The notes: a model not told the origin generated them from the sequence alone. Shown: positions 46,508 through 55,354, counted from the first letter of the stretch. The stretch is DNA of 64,000 nucleotides from Mycobacterium sherrisii (GCF_002102355.1 NZ_LQPT01000002.1:20481-84480); one strand, 5' to 3'. Program-made: numbers and translations.

Positions 46508-47119
46508 ATGACCTTGCCGGGCAACACGCCGATCAACCGCCACCAGCTGCGTCGCCGATCCACGCATGAGGCGCTGCGTCAGGCCGCGCTGAAGAGCTTC
46601 GCCCGCAAGGGATTTGCGAACGTCACCGTCACCCAGCTGGCGGCTGAGGCCGGCGTCACCGAACGCACCTTCTTCCGGCACTTCCCGACCAAGGAGTCGG
46701 TGCTGTTCCAGGATTACGAGACACAGCTGGAGTGGCTGGCCGAGGCCCTCGCGCAGCGACCCGACTCCGAGTCGCTCTACGACGCCATCCTGGCCAGCGT
46801 CGCGACGTTCCCGCACGATCTCGAGGTGGTCCGGCAGGCCGCGACCGCCCGCAGCGAGTTGATCAGTGCCGAACGCATCGCGGGTCATCTGCGAGTGGTG
46901 CAATCGTCATTCGCCGCGGTGTTGACCGATTTCATCAGAAAGCGCAACGCGCTGGTGCCGAACGTCGATCTGTCCGCCGAGGTCGCGGGCGCCGCACTGG
47001 CCGCGGCTTTGGTTGTGGCCGTAGAACATTGGGGCCGCAACCGGTGCGTCGACGATCTTGGCGAGTTGGTCGCCACGAGTCTGGAACTGGTCCGCTCCGG
47101 CTTGGCGACGCTGACCTGA
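46508..47119 (+). CDS. TetR-family transcriptional regulator
   Basis: A 203-residue regulator. The N-terminal DNA-binding helices are STHEALRQAALKSFARKGFANVTVTQLAAEAGVTERTFFRHFPTKESVLF in order (about 19-68). The C-terminal domain is helical with a ligand pocket (VAGAALAAALVVAVEHWGR). It lies divergent from the phytoene-desaturase-like gene, with two palindromes between, so local repression of both is likely. ATG 46508 was chosen over 46487 because the latter lies beyond the second palindrome with no ribosome site. Confidence 0.92.
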   Translation: MTLPGNTPINRHQLRRRSTHEALRQAALKSFARKGFANVTVTQLAAEAGVTERTFFRHFPTKESVLFQDYETQLEWLAEALAQRPDSESLYDAILASVATFPHDLEVVRQAATARSELISAERIAGHLRVVQSSFAAVLTDFIRKRNALVPNVDLSAEVAGAALAAALVVAVEHWGRNRCVDDLGELVATSLELVRSGLATLT

Positions 47120-47156
47120 TACGGCGCACGACGCAGGCGCTGGCTCAGGTGCTAGC

Positions 47157-48032
47157 TCAGGTGCTCTCGGCGGCCGCGCTGGCCACGGCCGCCGCGACGA
47201 AGCGGCGCAACTGGGCATTGCGAGCGCGCGGCAGAAATGCCAGCGCCACCGCGCTCTGCGGCGCACCCCGCAAGGTGATGAACCGCACGCCGGGGTGAAT
47301 GTTGCGCCGGATGGCGACGTCGGGAATCACGCCGATGCCGCGGTCGGCGGCGACCGACTCGATCCATTCGTCGAAATTCGAGGTCTCCACAACGGTTTTC
47401 GGCCCTGCTCCCGGGGGCCACGACCACGGACCGGTGGTGCCGCTGGCCACGTTGACCACCAGCGGCCAGCGCGGGACTTCGGCCCAATCCAACTCCGACC
47501 TTTCGGCCAGGCGGGAATGCACCGAACACACCGCGACCCGGGTCTCGTCGAACAAGTGCACCACCCGCAGGGCGGTAGCGGTTACCTGACCGCGCACGAC
47601 CGCAACGTCGACCTTGCCCTGCTGCACCGCGCTCAGCGCGTCGTCGGTGCGTACCAGGCTGACCGTCGTTTTGGTGTCGTGTTCGAAGCGGGCAACCGTG
47701 TCCTGCGCCCACGGGTCGGGCAACAGCCAACTGAATCCCAGGCGAATACTTGCCTCCCGTCGGAGTGCGGCCACGCCGCGTTCGAGTTCGGCAAGGACTC
47801 GTTCGACGTGGCCGAAAAAGGTTCGCCCGGCGCGCGTCATCTCGACGTGGCGCGAGCTCCGATCCAGCAGCGTGACGCCGAGCGCGTCCTCTAACTGCTG
47901 GATGGTGCGGCTCAGTGCCGGCTGGGTGATCGCCAGTTCCGCGGCGGCGTGGGTGAAGGACTGCAGCCGCGCCACCGCTTCGAACGCGCGCAGGTGCCGC
48001 AACTCGATGCGGCCGCCGTCCAGTACACCCAT
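47157..48032 (-). CDS. LysR-family transcriptional regulator
   Basis: A 291-residue protein. The winged helix-turn-helix is RHLRAFEAVARLQSFTHAAAELAITQPALSRTIQQLEDALGVTLLDR in order (about 12-58). The effector domain has FDEWIESVAADRGIGVIPD. It is divergent from the tautomerase-nitronate monooxygenase operon, the usual LysR arrangement, so it is probably that operon's activator. The ATG at 48030-48032 was chosen because the upstream codons look non-coding. CTGACA occurs twice exactly 20 bp apart (48035 and 48055) in the gap. Confidence 0.92.
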   Translation of the reverse strand: MGVLDGGRIELRHLRAFEAVARLQSFTHAAAELAITQPALSRTIQQLEDALGVTLLDRSSRHVEMTRAGRTFFGHVERVLAELERGVAALRREASIRLGFSWLLPDPWAQDTVARFEHDTKTTVSLVRTDDALSAVQQGKVDVAVVRGQVTATALRVVHLFDETRVAVCSVHSRLAERSELDWAEVPRWPLVVNVASGTTGPWSWPPGAGPKTVVETSNFDEWIESVAADRGIGVIPDVAIRRNIHPGVRFITLRGAPQSAVALAFLPRARNAQLRRFVAAAVASAAAEST

Positions 48033-48123
48033 GTCTGACAAGCATAGATGCGTGCTGACAGGCATTTCACAGCCGCATGGAGGTGGTTCTACCGTCGTAG
48101 TCGACGCAACAAAAGGAGAGACG

Positions 48124-48516
48124 GTGCCGCTCATCTACATCGACCTCATCGAGGGACGCACGCCCACCGAGGTTCGCGACCTACAAGACGCTGTCCACGA
48201 CGCCGTGGTTGAGGCGTTCGGCGTGCCCCCACGCGATCGCTACCAGGTCGTGCGCACTCATTCGAGGCACGAGATGGTGGCCTGGGACACCGGTCTGGGC
48301 ATCGACCGCACGGAAAAGCTGGCCGTGGTGCATGTGGTGAGCAGACAGCGCACCCGGGCGATGAAGGAAAAGTTCTACGAGCTGCTGGCCACGAATCTGG
48401 CCGAGAACTGCGGGCTGGACCCGGCCGATCTGATCGTGTCGATCACCGAAAACGGCGACGAGGACTGGTCTTTCGGCCACGGCCGGGCGCAGTTTTTGAC
48501 CGGGGAACTGCAATGA
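48124..48516 (+). CDS. Tautomerase-family protein (4-oxalocrotonate tautomerase-like)
   Basis: A 130-residue tautomerase beginning (after Met removal) with proline, PLIYIDLIEGRTPTEVRDLQ. The N-terminal proline is the catalytic base in this superfamily. The length is that of a fused two-unit form such as MSAD or cis-CaaD. RYQVVRTHSRHEM and TEKLAVVHVVSRQRT form the second half. GTG start with AAAGGAG 6 nt upstream. It is coupled to the nitronate monooxygenase by a 4-nt overlap (ATGA). Confidence 0.9.
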   Translation: MPLIYIDLIEGRTPTEVRDLQDAVHDAVVEAFGVPPRDRYQVVRTHSRHEMVAWDTGLGIDRTEKLAVVHVVSRQRTRAMKEKFYELLATNLAENCGLDPADLIVSITENGDEDWSFGHGRAQFLTGELQ

Positions 48517-49478
48517 GCGCAGCGACCCGGCTCACCAGCCGCTTAGGCATCGAGCACCCGATTTTGCTGGCGCCGATGGCCCTGGCTTCCGGGGGCGAGC
48601 TCGCGGCCGCGGTGAGCCACGCCGGTGGGCTTGGCCTGATCGGCGGCGGTTACGGCAACGCCGAGTGGTTGCAACGCGAATTCGACCGGGCCGGGTCGGC
48701 ACGAGTGGGATGCGGCTTCATCACCTGGAGCCTGGCCCGCAACCCCGGACTGCTCGATCAGGTGCTGGAGCGCAAACCCGCGGCAATCATGCTGTCGTTC
48801 GGCGATTTTGGAGCGTTCGCCGAACGCATTCACCAGGCGGGAGTTCCGCTCATCGCCCAAGTGCAGACCCTCGACCACGCGCGACGCGCGGTGGACACCG
48901 GGGCCGACGTCATCGCGGCGCAAGGTGGCGAGGCCGGCGGGCACGGAATGACCGCGCGTTCCACGTTCACCTTGGTGCCCGACGTCGTCGACCTGACCTC
49001 CGCCCGGTCCCCCGACACGCTCGTGGTGGCCGCCGGCGGTATCGCCGACGGCCGCGGTCTGGCCGCGGCGTTGGCGCTGGGCGCGGACGGCGCGCTGGTC
49101 GGCACCCGGCTCTGGGCGAGCCAGGAGGCCTTGGTCTCGGCGCGCGCCCACCAGCGGGCGGTCGCCGCCACCGGCGACGACACCGTTCGCACCTGCGTGT
49201 ACGACGTTGTGCGACAACTTGATTGGCCCGATGACTACAACGCTCGGGCGCTGCGCAACGGCTTCCTCGACACCTGGCATGGCAACGAGCAGCAGCTGTC
49301 GGCAGCTCTGCCGGAGGCCGTGAAGACTTTCCAAAACGCCGTCGCGGCAGAGGATTTCGATGCGGCCGCGATCCTCGTCGGCGAAGCGATCGGGCTGGTG
49401 CGTGAGGTCCGCCCGGCCGCGGACATCGTCCGTGACATGGCGCACGACGCGGCGCGCATTTTGAGCTGGACGAGCTGA
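48513..49478 (+). CDS. Nitronate monooxygenase
   Basis: A 321-residue FMN TIM-barrel enzyme with canonical NMO motifs: IEHPILLAPMALASGGELAAAVSHAGGLGLIGGGYG, then VIAAQGGEAGGHGMTARS (catalytic histidine in GGHG), VVAAGGIADGRGLAAALALGADGALVGTRLWASQEA. It oxidises nitronates such as the toxin propionate-3-nitronate. The operon with a tautomerase suggests a two-step route, perhaps nitronate to malonate semialdehyde and on; that is inference. Confidence 0.92.
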   Translation: MSAATRLTSRLGIEHPILLAPMALASGGELAAAVSHAGGLGLIGGGYGNAEWLQREFDRAGSARVGCGFITWSLARNPGLLDQVLERKPAAIMLSFGDFGAFAERIHQAGVPLIAQVQTLDHARRAVDTGADVIAAQGGEAGGHGMTARSTFTLVPDVVDLTSARSPDTLVVAAGGIADGRGLAAALALGADGALVGTRLWASQEALVSARAHQRAVAATGDDTVRTCVYDVVRQLDWPDDYNARALRNGFLDTWHGNEQQLSAALPEAVKTFQNAVAAEDFDAAAILVGEAIGLVREVRPAADIVRDMAHDAARILSWTS

Positions 49479-49484
49479 CGAAAC

Positions 49485-50183
49485 TCAGTACAGCGGCGAC
49501 CATTCGGAGGTGCGCAGCAACCGGCTCGTCCACTGGTCCCGCAAGTCCAGGGCGTCGTACATCCAGGTGCCGGGAGCGCGGTACTCGGCGGGGATGTGAC
49601 TGCGCAGCAAATCGAGCAGTGCGTCGGGCCGGCTGATCCGCTGCATCAGGATGACCTCGCGCCGCACGTGACTGCCGAGGGCGGGCTGGAACGCGGCGTG
49701 CATGCTCAGCATCGACGACGGTGCTTCCAAACTCTTCGCATACACCTCGCCACAGCGGACGATGTATTCGTCGAACTTGTCCTCGTACGGCCACATCGTG
49801 TCTTCCATGTACAGCGTCATCTCGTGTTCGCGGCCGTCAACCGGAATCTCGTGGAGCGCCACGTCATGCAGCGGCGACCAGGGCAGCGGCATCAGCAGCT
49901 TCGCGTCGACCTCGTGGCGCAGCTCATCGATGTGATGCAGCCAATCCTGCAGATCACCCTTTTGTACCCGCAGGTTCACCCGTTCCCACGCCGCTCCGTC
50001 GCGCACGGCGGTGACGGTCACGACGGTGTACGCGGGCCCGCTGCCATGTGCCTGGTTGGCGTACCACAGCAACCGGGCGTCGTCGCCGCGGCCGAGCAAC
50101 GGCATCCACGCGTCGCGGAACGCCGCCTCGAATTCGTCCTCCTTGCGGCCGCGCACCGTGTGCAATTCGTGCATGAACAGCAC
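49485..50183 (-). CDS. NIPSNAP-like/hypothetical dimeric alpha-beta-barrel protein
   Basis: A 232-residue protein: FMHELHTVRGRKEDEFEAAFRDAWMPLL is the first strand and helix, then AYTVVTVTAVRDGAAWERV. The second half begins EMTLYMEDTMWPYEDKFDEYIVRCGEVYAK. Two similar halves suggest a tandem of ferredoxin-like units as in NIPSNAP proteins. No catalytic residue can be named. GTG at 50181-50183 has GGGAGG 7 nt upstream. It converges on the nitronate monooxygenase with a 6-nt gap and is divergent from the nitroreductase. Confidence 0.78.
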   Translation of the reverse strand: MLFMHELHTVRGRKEDEFEAAFRDAWMPLLGRGDDARLLWYANQAHGSGPAYTVVTVTAVRDGAAWERVNLRVQKGDLQDWLHHIDELRHEVDAKLLMPLPWSPLHDVALHEIPVDGREHEMTLYMEDTMWPYEDKFDEYIVRCGEVYAKSLEAPSSMLSMHAAFQPALGSHVRREVILMQRISRPDALLDLLRSHIPAEYRAPGTWMYDALDLRDQWTSRLLRTSEWSPLY

Positions 50184-50442
50184 GCACAAACCTCCCAATC
50201 GGCGGCGCCGGGCTGCAGGCCGCTGCACGGACCGTAACGCCGCCGGTTGCGGGCGTCCAGGCCCGGTGCAGCCCAGGCGCAATTGGCCGAGGTGAACGAC
50301 CTAGACAGTCGACTCGAGCATCTGGTTTGCTCGACTCGGTACCGTCCTTTGCGGGCAGGAGTTCGGTGATGCCAAGGCTCAACGTGCCGGAGCGCCCGGT
50401 GACGAGGCCATCGACCACGAGCCGGGCGTCCGGAAGGAACCA

Positions 50443-51084
50443 ATGGACATCGCCACCGTCGACGAGCTGCTGAGCACTACGCGGTCGGTTCGTAAACGCC
50501 TTGACCTGACCCGTCCGGTCGGTCGCGACGTCATCCTGGAGTGCATCCGGCTGGCGATGCAGGCACCCACGGCCAGCAACTCGCAGGACTGGCGCTGGTT
50601 GGTGATCACCGATCCGGACAAGCGGGCGGCGATCGCCGAGATCTACCGTGGCATCGGCGCCCAATATCTGGCGCAGGCAGCCGACACCGCGGCCGACCCC
50701 CAGACGCGGCGCGTGTACCAGAGCGCGATGACCCTGACCGACACCCTGGCCCAGGTCCCGGTACACGTCATCCCCTGTCTCACCCAGCGCATCGACACCG
50801 CCGAACCCGGCATTGCCGCCGCCGCATGGGCCTCGATCATCCCGGCCGGCTGGAGCTTTTTGCTCGCGTTGCGCTCGCGCGGGTTGGGGTCGGTGTGGAC
50901 CACGATGCATCTGTTCAAGGAGCGCGAGGTTGCCGAGCTGCTCGGCATTCCGCCGACCGTTACGCAGGCGGCGCTGTTCCCAGTCGCCTACACGATCGGC
51001 ACCGACTTCCGCCCGGCCAAGCGGCCGCCCGCACAGACCATCACGTTTTGGGATACCTGGAAACAGACGGTTGGAGAACCCTGA
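50443..51084 (+). CDS. Nitroreductase-family FMN protein
   Basis: A 213-residue protein with TTRSVRKRLDLTRPVGRDVILECIRLAMQAPTASNSQDWRWLVITD in order, the FMN phosphate region of nitroreductases, and GLGSVWTTMHLF near residue 147. It uses NAD(P)H to reduce nitro groups, quinones or related acceptors. It is coupled to the SRPBCC gene that follows (TGATG, 1-nt overlap). The 259-bp region upstream, shared with the divergent NIPSNAP-like gene, shows no other gene. Confidence 0.92.
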   Translation: MDIATVDELLSTTRSVRKRLDLTRPVGRDVILECIRLAMQAPTASNSQDWRWLVITDPDKRAAIAEIYRGIGAQYLAQAADTAADPQTRRVYQSAMTLTDTLAQVPVHVIPCLTQRIDTAEPGIAAAAWASIIPAGWSFLLALRSRGLGSVWTTMHLFKEREVAELLGIPPTVTQAALFPVAYTIGTDFRPAKRPPAQTITFWDTWKQTVGEP

Positions 51085-51578
51085 TGCAGTCCTACACCGT
51101 GCGATTCCACATCGACGCGCCGCCGCGCAAAGTGTGGCGAGTGCTGCACCCGCCGGCGCCGCCGAACGCCCCGCGGCCGCGGGTACTCACCTGGCCGACC
51201 GGCAGCATGGAGATCCTCAACGAGGGCAACGAAGCCGGTGAGGGCCTGGTGCGCACCTGCATCTTCGAGGTTCCCAAGTACCTGCTGACCGGCGGCCGGG
51301 CCCGATCCTGGGAAACGGTGATCGAGGCCGAGCTGAACAAGCTGTCGCGATATGTGGCCGTCGGCGCCCCGCTCTGGTCCCGCGCCGAGGGCTACCACCA
51401 GCTCGAGGAGCAGCCGGACGGCACTACTGTGCTGACGTTTCACGAGACCTATCACGCCTACAACCCGGTGCTGCGGTTTTTCCTCGAACGCCCGGTACAC
51501 GCGAAGATTTCCCGGGACAACCTGCAGACCTACGAGCACGCGCTCGGCTACGCGGGCAAGGTGCGGCGGCTCAACTGA
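51084..51578 (+). CDS. SRPBCC/START-like protein coupled to the nitroreductase
   Basis: A 164-residue protein opening QSYTVRFHIDAPPRKVWRVLHP, which is the first strand and helix of the helix-grip fold, then GEGLVRTCIFEVPKYLLTGG, ETVIEAELNKLSRYVAVG, TTVLTFHETYHAYN and a long C-terminal helix. It may bind the hydrophobic substrate or product of the preceding nitroreductase. TGATG overlap shows translational coupling. Confidence 0.85.
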   Translation: MQSYTVRFHIDAPPRKVWRVLHPPAPPNAPRPRVLTWPTGSMEILNEGNEAGEGLVRTCIFEVPKYLLTGGRARSWETVIEAELNKLSRYVAVGAPLWSRAEGYHQLEEQPDGTTVLTFHETYHAYNPVLRFFLERPVHAKISRDNLQTYEHALGYAGKVRRLN

Positions 51579-51647
51579 CGGTCGGCGCCGCCCGACGGAT
51601 TTCACACCGGTATGAATTGGGTTCTCGACTCGGTACCCTCGATTTCT

Positions 51648-52205
51648 ATGGGTGGAAAACCGACTGCGACACGGTGTGCGGTTGCGGGTCTGCTGGTCGC
51701 GGGCTGGGCGGCGTCCGCGGTCGTTGCCAATGCCGACCCGGACGAAACACGAGGACCGGCCCCCGGCCCGGCGGCGTCCCCGTCCCCGGCGGCCTCGCCG
51801 GCACCCGCGCCGTCCGCGTCACCGTCACCCGGTGCCTCACCGGCACCCCCGGCGCCGAAGACGGTGATGGACAAGGACGGCCTGTACGCGGTGGGCACCG
51901 ACATCGTGCCCGGCATCTACAGCAGCGCCGGCCCCGTCGGCGACGGCACCTGCTATTGGAAGCGGACGTCCAACCCGGACGGCGCCCTGATCGACAACTC
52001 GCTCACCAAAAAACCACAGATCGTTCGGATCGAGCCGACGGACAAGGCGTTTAAGACCGACGGTTGCCAGCCCTGGCAGCTGACCCCGGACGCCACACCG
52101 CCCCCGGACGTCTCCGGTCCGGTCGCCGGCGCCCAGGTTCAGGGCCTCATCGGGGGTCTCAACGGGCTGCTCGCGCCGCACGGACAGCGCGTACCCGGTA
52201 CCTGA
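51648..52205 (+). CDS. Exported Pro/Ala-rich protein, Rv1906c-like
   Basis: A 185-residue precursor. Signal peptide RCAVAGLLVAGWAASAVVANA (split; about 8-29), a Pro/Ala/Ser linker, then the conserved domain YAVGTDIVPGIYSSAGP and DGTCYWKRTSNPDGALIDN with a cysteine paired to the later DGCQPWQ. It closely follows M. tuberculosis Rv1906c in the mature part. Function is unknown; secreted or surface-located. I placed the start at ATG 51648, directly before the signal peptide; an upstream ATG at 51612 would bury it. The D-amino-acid oxidase gene starts 2 nt after its stop. Confidence 0.87.
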   Translation: MGGKPTATRCAVAGLLVAGWAASAVVANADPDETRGPAPGPAASPSPAASPAPAPSASPSPGASPAPPAPKTVMDKDGLYAVGTDIVPGIYSSAGPVGDGTCYWKRTSNPDGALIDNSLTKKPQIVRIEPTDKAFKTDGCQPWQLTPDATPPPDVSGPVAGAQVQGLIGGLNGLLAPHGQRVPGT

Positions 52206-52207
52206 TC

Positions 52208-53188
52208 GTGGCCGACGGCTCCCGCGAGCAGATCATCGTCGTCGGGGCCGGGGTCAGCGGGTTGACATCGGCGCTGTGCCTGGCCGAAGCCGGATGGCCG
52301 GTGCGGATCTGGACGGCCGCACCCCCCCAACAGACCACGTCCGTCGTCGCGGGTGCGGTATGGGCTCCGCCGCGCCCCGCCGAGCGTGCCGTCGAGACCC
52401 CGGGGTGGACCGAGATCTCACTCGGCGTATTTCGCCAACTCGCCGCCGAACCCGACACCGGGGTGCGTTTGGCGCCGGCGCTGAGCGTCGGTCAATTGAG
52501 CGCCACCGAGGCGATGTCGTCGGCCGCGCGGTTGATCCCGGAACTTCGGCCCGCCGAGCCCGCCGAACTGCCGGACGGCCACGAAATGGGTTTCCGCGCC
52601 ACCGTGCCGATGATCGACATGCCGCACTATCTGGACTACCTCACCCGCCGACTTGCCGCGGCCGGATGCGAGATCGAGGAACATCCGGTGCGGTCGCTAT
52701 CCGAGGCCGCCGACGTCGCCCCCGTCGTCATCAACTGCACGGGGCTCGGCGCGCGCACCCTGGCCGGTGACGACACGGTGCGACCGTTGTTCGGTCAGCA
52801 CGTAGTGCTCGCGAATCCTGGTCTGCAGCAATTGTTTTTGGAGATCAACGCCGGTCCGGAGTGGGTCTGCTTCTTTCCGCACCCGCAGCGGGTGGTCTGT
52901 GGCGGGATCAGCATCGCGGATCGCTGGGATACCACCCCCGAACCCGACATCACCGATCGCATCCTCGAGCGTTGCCGCCGGATCGAACCGAGGCTGCGCA
53001 GCGCCGAGGTCATCGAAACGATCACCGGGTTACGGCCCGGCCGGCCGAGGGTGCGACTGGAGGTCGAGACGCTCGGCCCGGCGCGCTGCATCCACAACTA
53101 CGGCCACGGCGGCAACGGTGTGACCCTGTCCTGGGGGTGCGCGCACGAGGTGGTGCGCCTCGTCAGCCCTGCTCGCCGACCGGCGTGA
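52208..53188 (+). CDS. aao: D-amino-acid oxidase
   Basis: A 326-residue DAAO-family flavoprotein. FAD motif IIVVGAGVSGLTSALCLAEAG (about 9-29), active-site VAGAVWAPPRPAE, VINCTGLGARTL, and the C-terminal signature IHNYGHGGNGVTLSWGCA. It oxidatively deaminates D-amino acids to keto acids, with hydrogen peroxide. Position next to the Rv1906c-like gene and the STAS gene matches aao (Rv1905c). GTG start at 52208, 2 nt after the previous stop. It overlaps the convergent STAS gene by 26 nt. Confidence 0.93.
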   Translation: MADGSREQIIVVGAGVSGLTSALCLAEAGWPVRIWTAAPPQQTTSVVAGAVWAPPRPAERAVETPGWTEISLGVFRQLAAEPDTGVRLAPALSVGQLSATEAMSSAARLIPELRPAEPAELPDGHEMGFRATVPMIDMPHYLDYLTRRLAAAGCEIEEHPVRSLSEAADVAPVVINCTGLGARTLAGDDTVRPLFGQHVVLANPGLQQLFLEINAGPEWVCFFPHPQRVVCGGISIADRWDTTPEPDITDRILERCRRIEPRLRSAEVIETITGLRPGRPRVRLEVETLGPARCIHNYGHGGNGVTLSWGCAHEVVRLVSPARRPA

Positions 53189-53585
53189 GAGCCGTTTCGA
53201 CGGTGGTGTAGGTCGGCAGCAACCGGCGCAGACCGCATGCGGCGATGGTTCGGGCCATCACGGGCTGGTGGGTGACCAGCCGCAGCGCAATCCCGCGGTT
53301 GCGGCACTGCACCGCCTGGTGCGCCAGCGCGGCGTACCCGCACGAACCCATGAAGTCGAGCTCGCGAACGTCGATGACGATCGGACCCGGCGCGACGGCT
53401 TCGGCGGCGCTGCGGCTCAGCAGGTCCTGCCAGGTTCGCTCGTTACTCGCATCGATGTCGCCGCCGACGGTGATGACCACCGAAGAACCCGCCCGCTCGG
53501 TGACGGCGCGCAAACCACTTGGTGCATCACCAGCATGGGGGTGTCCGTTGTGGGGCGGAGAAATTCCCCTCGCGGCAGTGTCCAT
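53163..53585 (-). CDS. STAS-domain anti-anti-sigma-factor-like protein (Rv1904-like)
   Basis: A 140-residue protein with a STAS fold at about 30-130: SVVITVGGDIDASNERTWQDLL, IVIDVRELDFMGSCGYAALAHQA, and RLVTHQPVMARTIAACGLRRLL. The serine in MGSCG occupies the place phosphorylated in SpoIIAA-type proteins. It could bind an anti-sigma factor, releasing the sigma factor. No anti-sigma gene is adjacent. It overlaps the 3' end of aao by 26 nt. Confidence 0.9.
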   Translation of the reverse strand: MDTAARGISPPHNGHPHAGDAPSGLRAVTERAGSSVVITVGGDIDASNERTWQDLLSRSAAEAVAPGPIVIDVRELDFMGSCGYAALAHQAVQCRNRGIALRLVTHQPVMARTIAACGLRRLLPTYTTVETALTPVGEQG

Positions 53586-53833
53586 CTTCGCGACATCCCG
53601 TCGTCGTAGGCAGTTCGGGCGACGCCGTCCGTATCCCGATTAGGCCGGCAGGGTTGTCGTCAAACCGACCCCCGCCGGTTTTCACGTCGCTGCTAAGCAT
53701 ATGTGGAATTGGCAATCCGGGGCATGAATTGCGCAAATTGCCGAATTTCGCGCGGCCGCGCACAGTCGAAGGGCACTGAGACCCTTACTATTTCAGGAAC
53801 GGTAGCAACGAAGGCCGAGCCGGTGGAGCATAC

Positions 53834-54616
53834 GTGAGCATTGATTACGCGCTTAACGCTCACATCGCCACCATTACCATCAACCGCCCCGAGACACGTA
53901 ACTCGCTGGACATGGAACATTTCCGCGATTTGGCACACGCGTGGGCCGACTTTCGCGACGACGAAAGCGCCTGGGTTGCCGTTGTCACCGGTGTGGGACG
54001 GGATTTCTGCACCGGCGCCGATCTGAAAAAGTTCATTCCGGAACTCACCGGGGACCTGCCCAGGCCCGACAGGTGGGATGCGCTGGACGCCATCCATGCG
54101 GTGCTGCACCGGTTTCCGGTGTACAAACCGATCATCGCCGCGGTGAACGGCACCTGCGTCGCGGGCGGCTTCGAGATGTTGGGCTGCACCGACATTCGTG
54201 TCGCTGTGCCCTCGGCGCGGTTCGCGGTGATGGAACCCAAGCGGGGGCTGTTCGCCGGCGGCGGCAGCACGGTGCGACTGCCGCGCCAAATCCCCTACGC
54301 GTTGGCGATGGAGTTGCTGTTGACCGCCGACATGGTGGACGCCCAACGCGCTCTGGCGATGGGGTTGCTCAACCGGGTGGTCCCGCCGGAGCGGTTGATG
54401 GATGTCGCTTATGGCTACGCAGAGCGCATCGCGGCCAACGCGCCGCTGGCGGTATTTGCGACCAAGCAGTCGGCCGTCGAGGGCTTGGCGCTGGACCTCG
54501 ACGCCGCCTACGACAACGAAACACGGCACAGCGACCGGGTTTTCGAGACCGAGGACGCGAAGGAAGGTCCGCGCGCCTTCGCCGAGAAGCGACCACCGCG
54601 GTGGCAGGCGCGGTGA
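53834..54616 (+). CDS. Enoyl-CoA hydratase/isomerase (crotonase family)
   Basis: A 260-residue crotonase with oxyanion-hole blocks TGVGRDFCTGADLKKF and NGTCVAGGFEMLGCTDIRVA (glycine-rich). The usual catalytic glutamates are replaced by GFEMLG (E present) and EPKRGLFAGGG (the second acid is absent, being LFAGGG). It may be an isomerase or hydrolase type rather than a classical hydratase. GTG start at 53834 with GGTGGAG upstream. TACTAT (about 53787) is a -10-like element. M. tuberculosis has no echA at this site as I recall. Confidence 0.9.
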   Translation: MSIDYALNAHIATITINRPETRNSLDMEHFRDLAHAWADFRDDESAWVAVVTGVGRDFCTGADLKKFIPELTGDLPRPDRWDALDAIHAVLHRFPVYKPIIAAVNGTCVAGGFEMLGCTDIRVAVPSARFAVMEPKRGLFAGGGSTVRLPRQIPYALAMELLLTADMVDAQRALAMGLLNRVVPPERLMDVAYGYAERIAANAPLAVFATKQSAVEGLALDLDAAYDNETRHSDRVFETEDAKEGPRAFAEKRPPRWQAR

Positions 54617-54619
54617 ACG

Positions 54620-55018
54620 TCAGCGGGCGCGGCGGTTGACGTCGCCGACAACCATGGACAACAACCAGCTGACGATCGACAACAGGATGGCGGCCCAGAT
54701 CGTCGTCCACCAGAAATGGTCGATCGCCAATCCCCACTGCGTGGTGTGCTCGGTGATCTGGGCGGTGATCCATAACATCAGCGCATTGACCACGATGTGG
54801 AACAACCCGAGCGTGAGAATGTAGAGCGGGATCGACAGGATCTGGACGATCGGCTTGATGAAGGCATTGACCAGACCGAAGATCACCGCGACGACGAAGA
54901 TGATGCCGGCCCGCTGCAGCTTAGTGTCACCGCCGACGAACGTGATCCCAGGAACGAACTTTGTGACCAACCAAAGCGCAAACCCGGTCACCACGGCGCG
55001 AAGCAGGAACGCCTTCAT
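54620..55018 (-). CDS. Phage-holin-family-4-like membrane protein (Rv1903-like)
   Basis: A 132-residue protein with four hydrophobic helices: LLRAVVTGFALWLVTKFVPG, GIIFVVAVIFGLVNAFI, LYILTLGLFHIVVNALML and WAAILLSIVSWLLSMVV. This is the mycobacterial 'phage holin family 4' pattern, close to M. tuberculosis Rv1903. No phage context is present; function is unknown. It ends 4 nt from the enoyl-CoA hydratase gene. Confidence 0.87.
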   Translation of the reverse strand: MKAFLLRAVVTGFALWLVTKFVPGITFVGGDTKLQRAGIIFVVAVIFGLVNAFIKPIVQILSIPLYILTLGLFHIVVNALMLWITAQITEHTTQWGLAIDHFWWTTIWAAILLSIVSWLLSMVVGDVNRRAR

Positions 55019-55077
55019 GCCCCGATCCTTCCATTGCGGGTGCGCACCGGACAGCCGGCTCGGCTGGACGGCTGCGG

Positions 55078-55323
55078 CTAACCGTTGCCGCGCTGCCCCT
55101 CCGACGCCAGATGCTTCACCATCTGGCAAAGGTTGACCACGGCCGCGCTCAACTTGGAAATCGTCGCGTCCCGGTCCGCCAGGCATGACTGCCAATCGGG
55201 AAACTCCGCCGGCGGTTTCTGGTTGTCCGCGTTGACGTGGATTTTCTCCTCAATCTGGTCGCACAGGTCAGCGAGGGTCAATTGTCCCGGCGAACTGATG
55301 TCGGAGAACCATTTGTCAGTCAT
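55078..55323 (-). CDS. Small hypothetical protein paired with the amidohydrolase
   Basis: An 81-residue soluble protein: MTDKWFSDISSPGQLTLADL, then CDQIEEKIHVNADN, and a C-terminal helix with LSAAVVNLCQMVKHLA. Two cysteines are present beyond C21. It begins 32 nt after the amidohydrolase gene on the same strand and has GGAAGGCG before its ATG, so it is probably cotranscribed. No family is recognised; it could be a subunit or partner of the amidohydrolase. Confidence 0.72.
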   Translation of the reverse strand: MTDKWFSDISSPGQLTLADLCDQIEEKIHVNADNQKPPAEFPDWQSCLADRDATISKLSAAVVNLCQMVKHLASEGQRGNG

Positions 55324-55354
55324 AGATTGTCGCCTTCCGAAGAATCCCAGGAAC

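Noticed and set aside
54620-55018. Prophage signal from the 'holin family' protein
   Set aside because: No integrase, capsid or lysis genes are nearby; the same gene is part of the conserved chromosomal block in M. tuberculosis.
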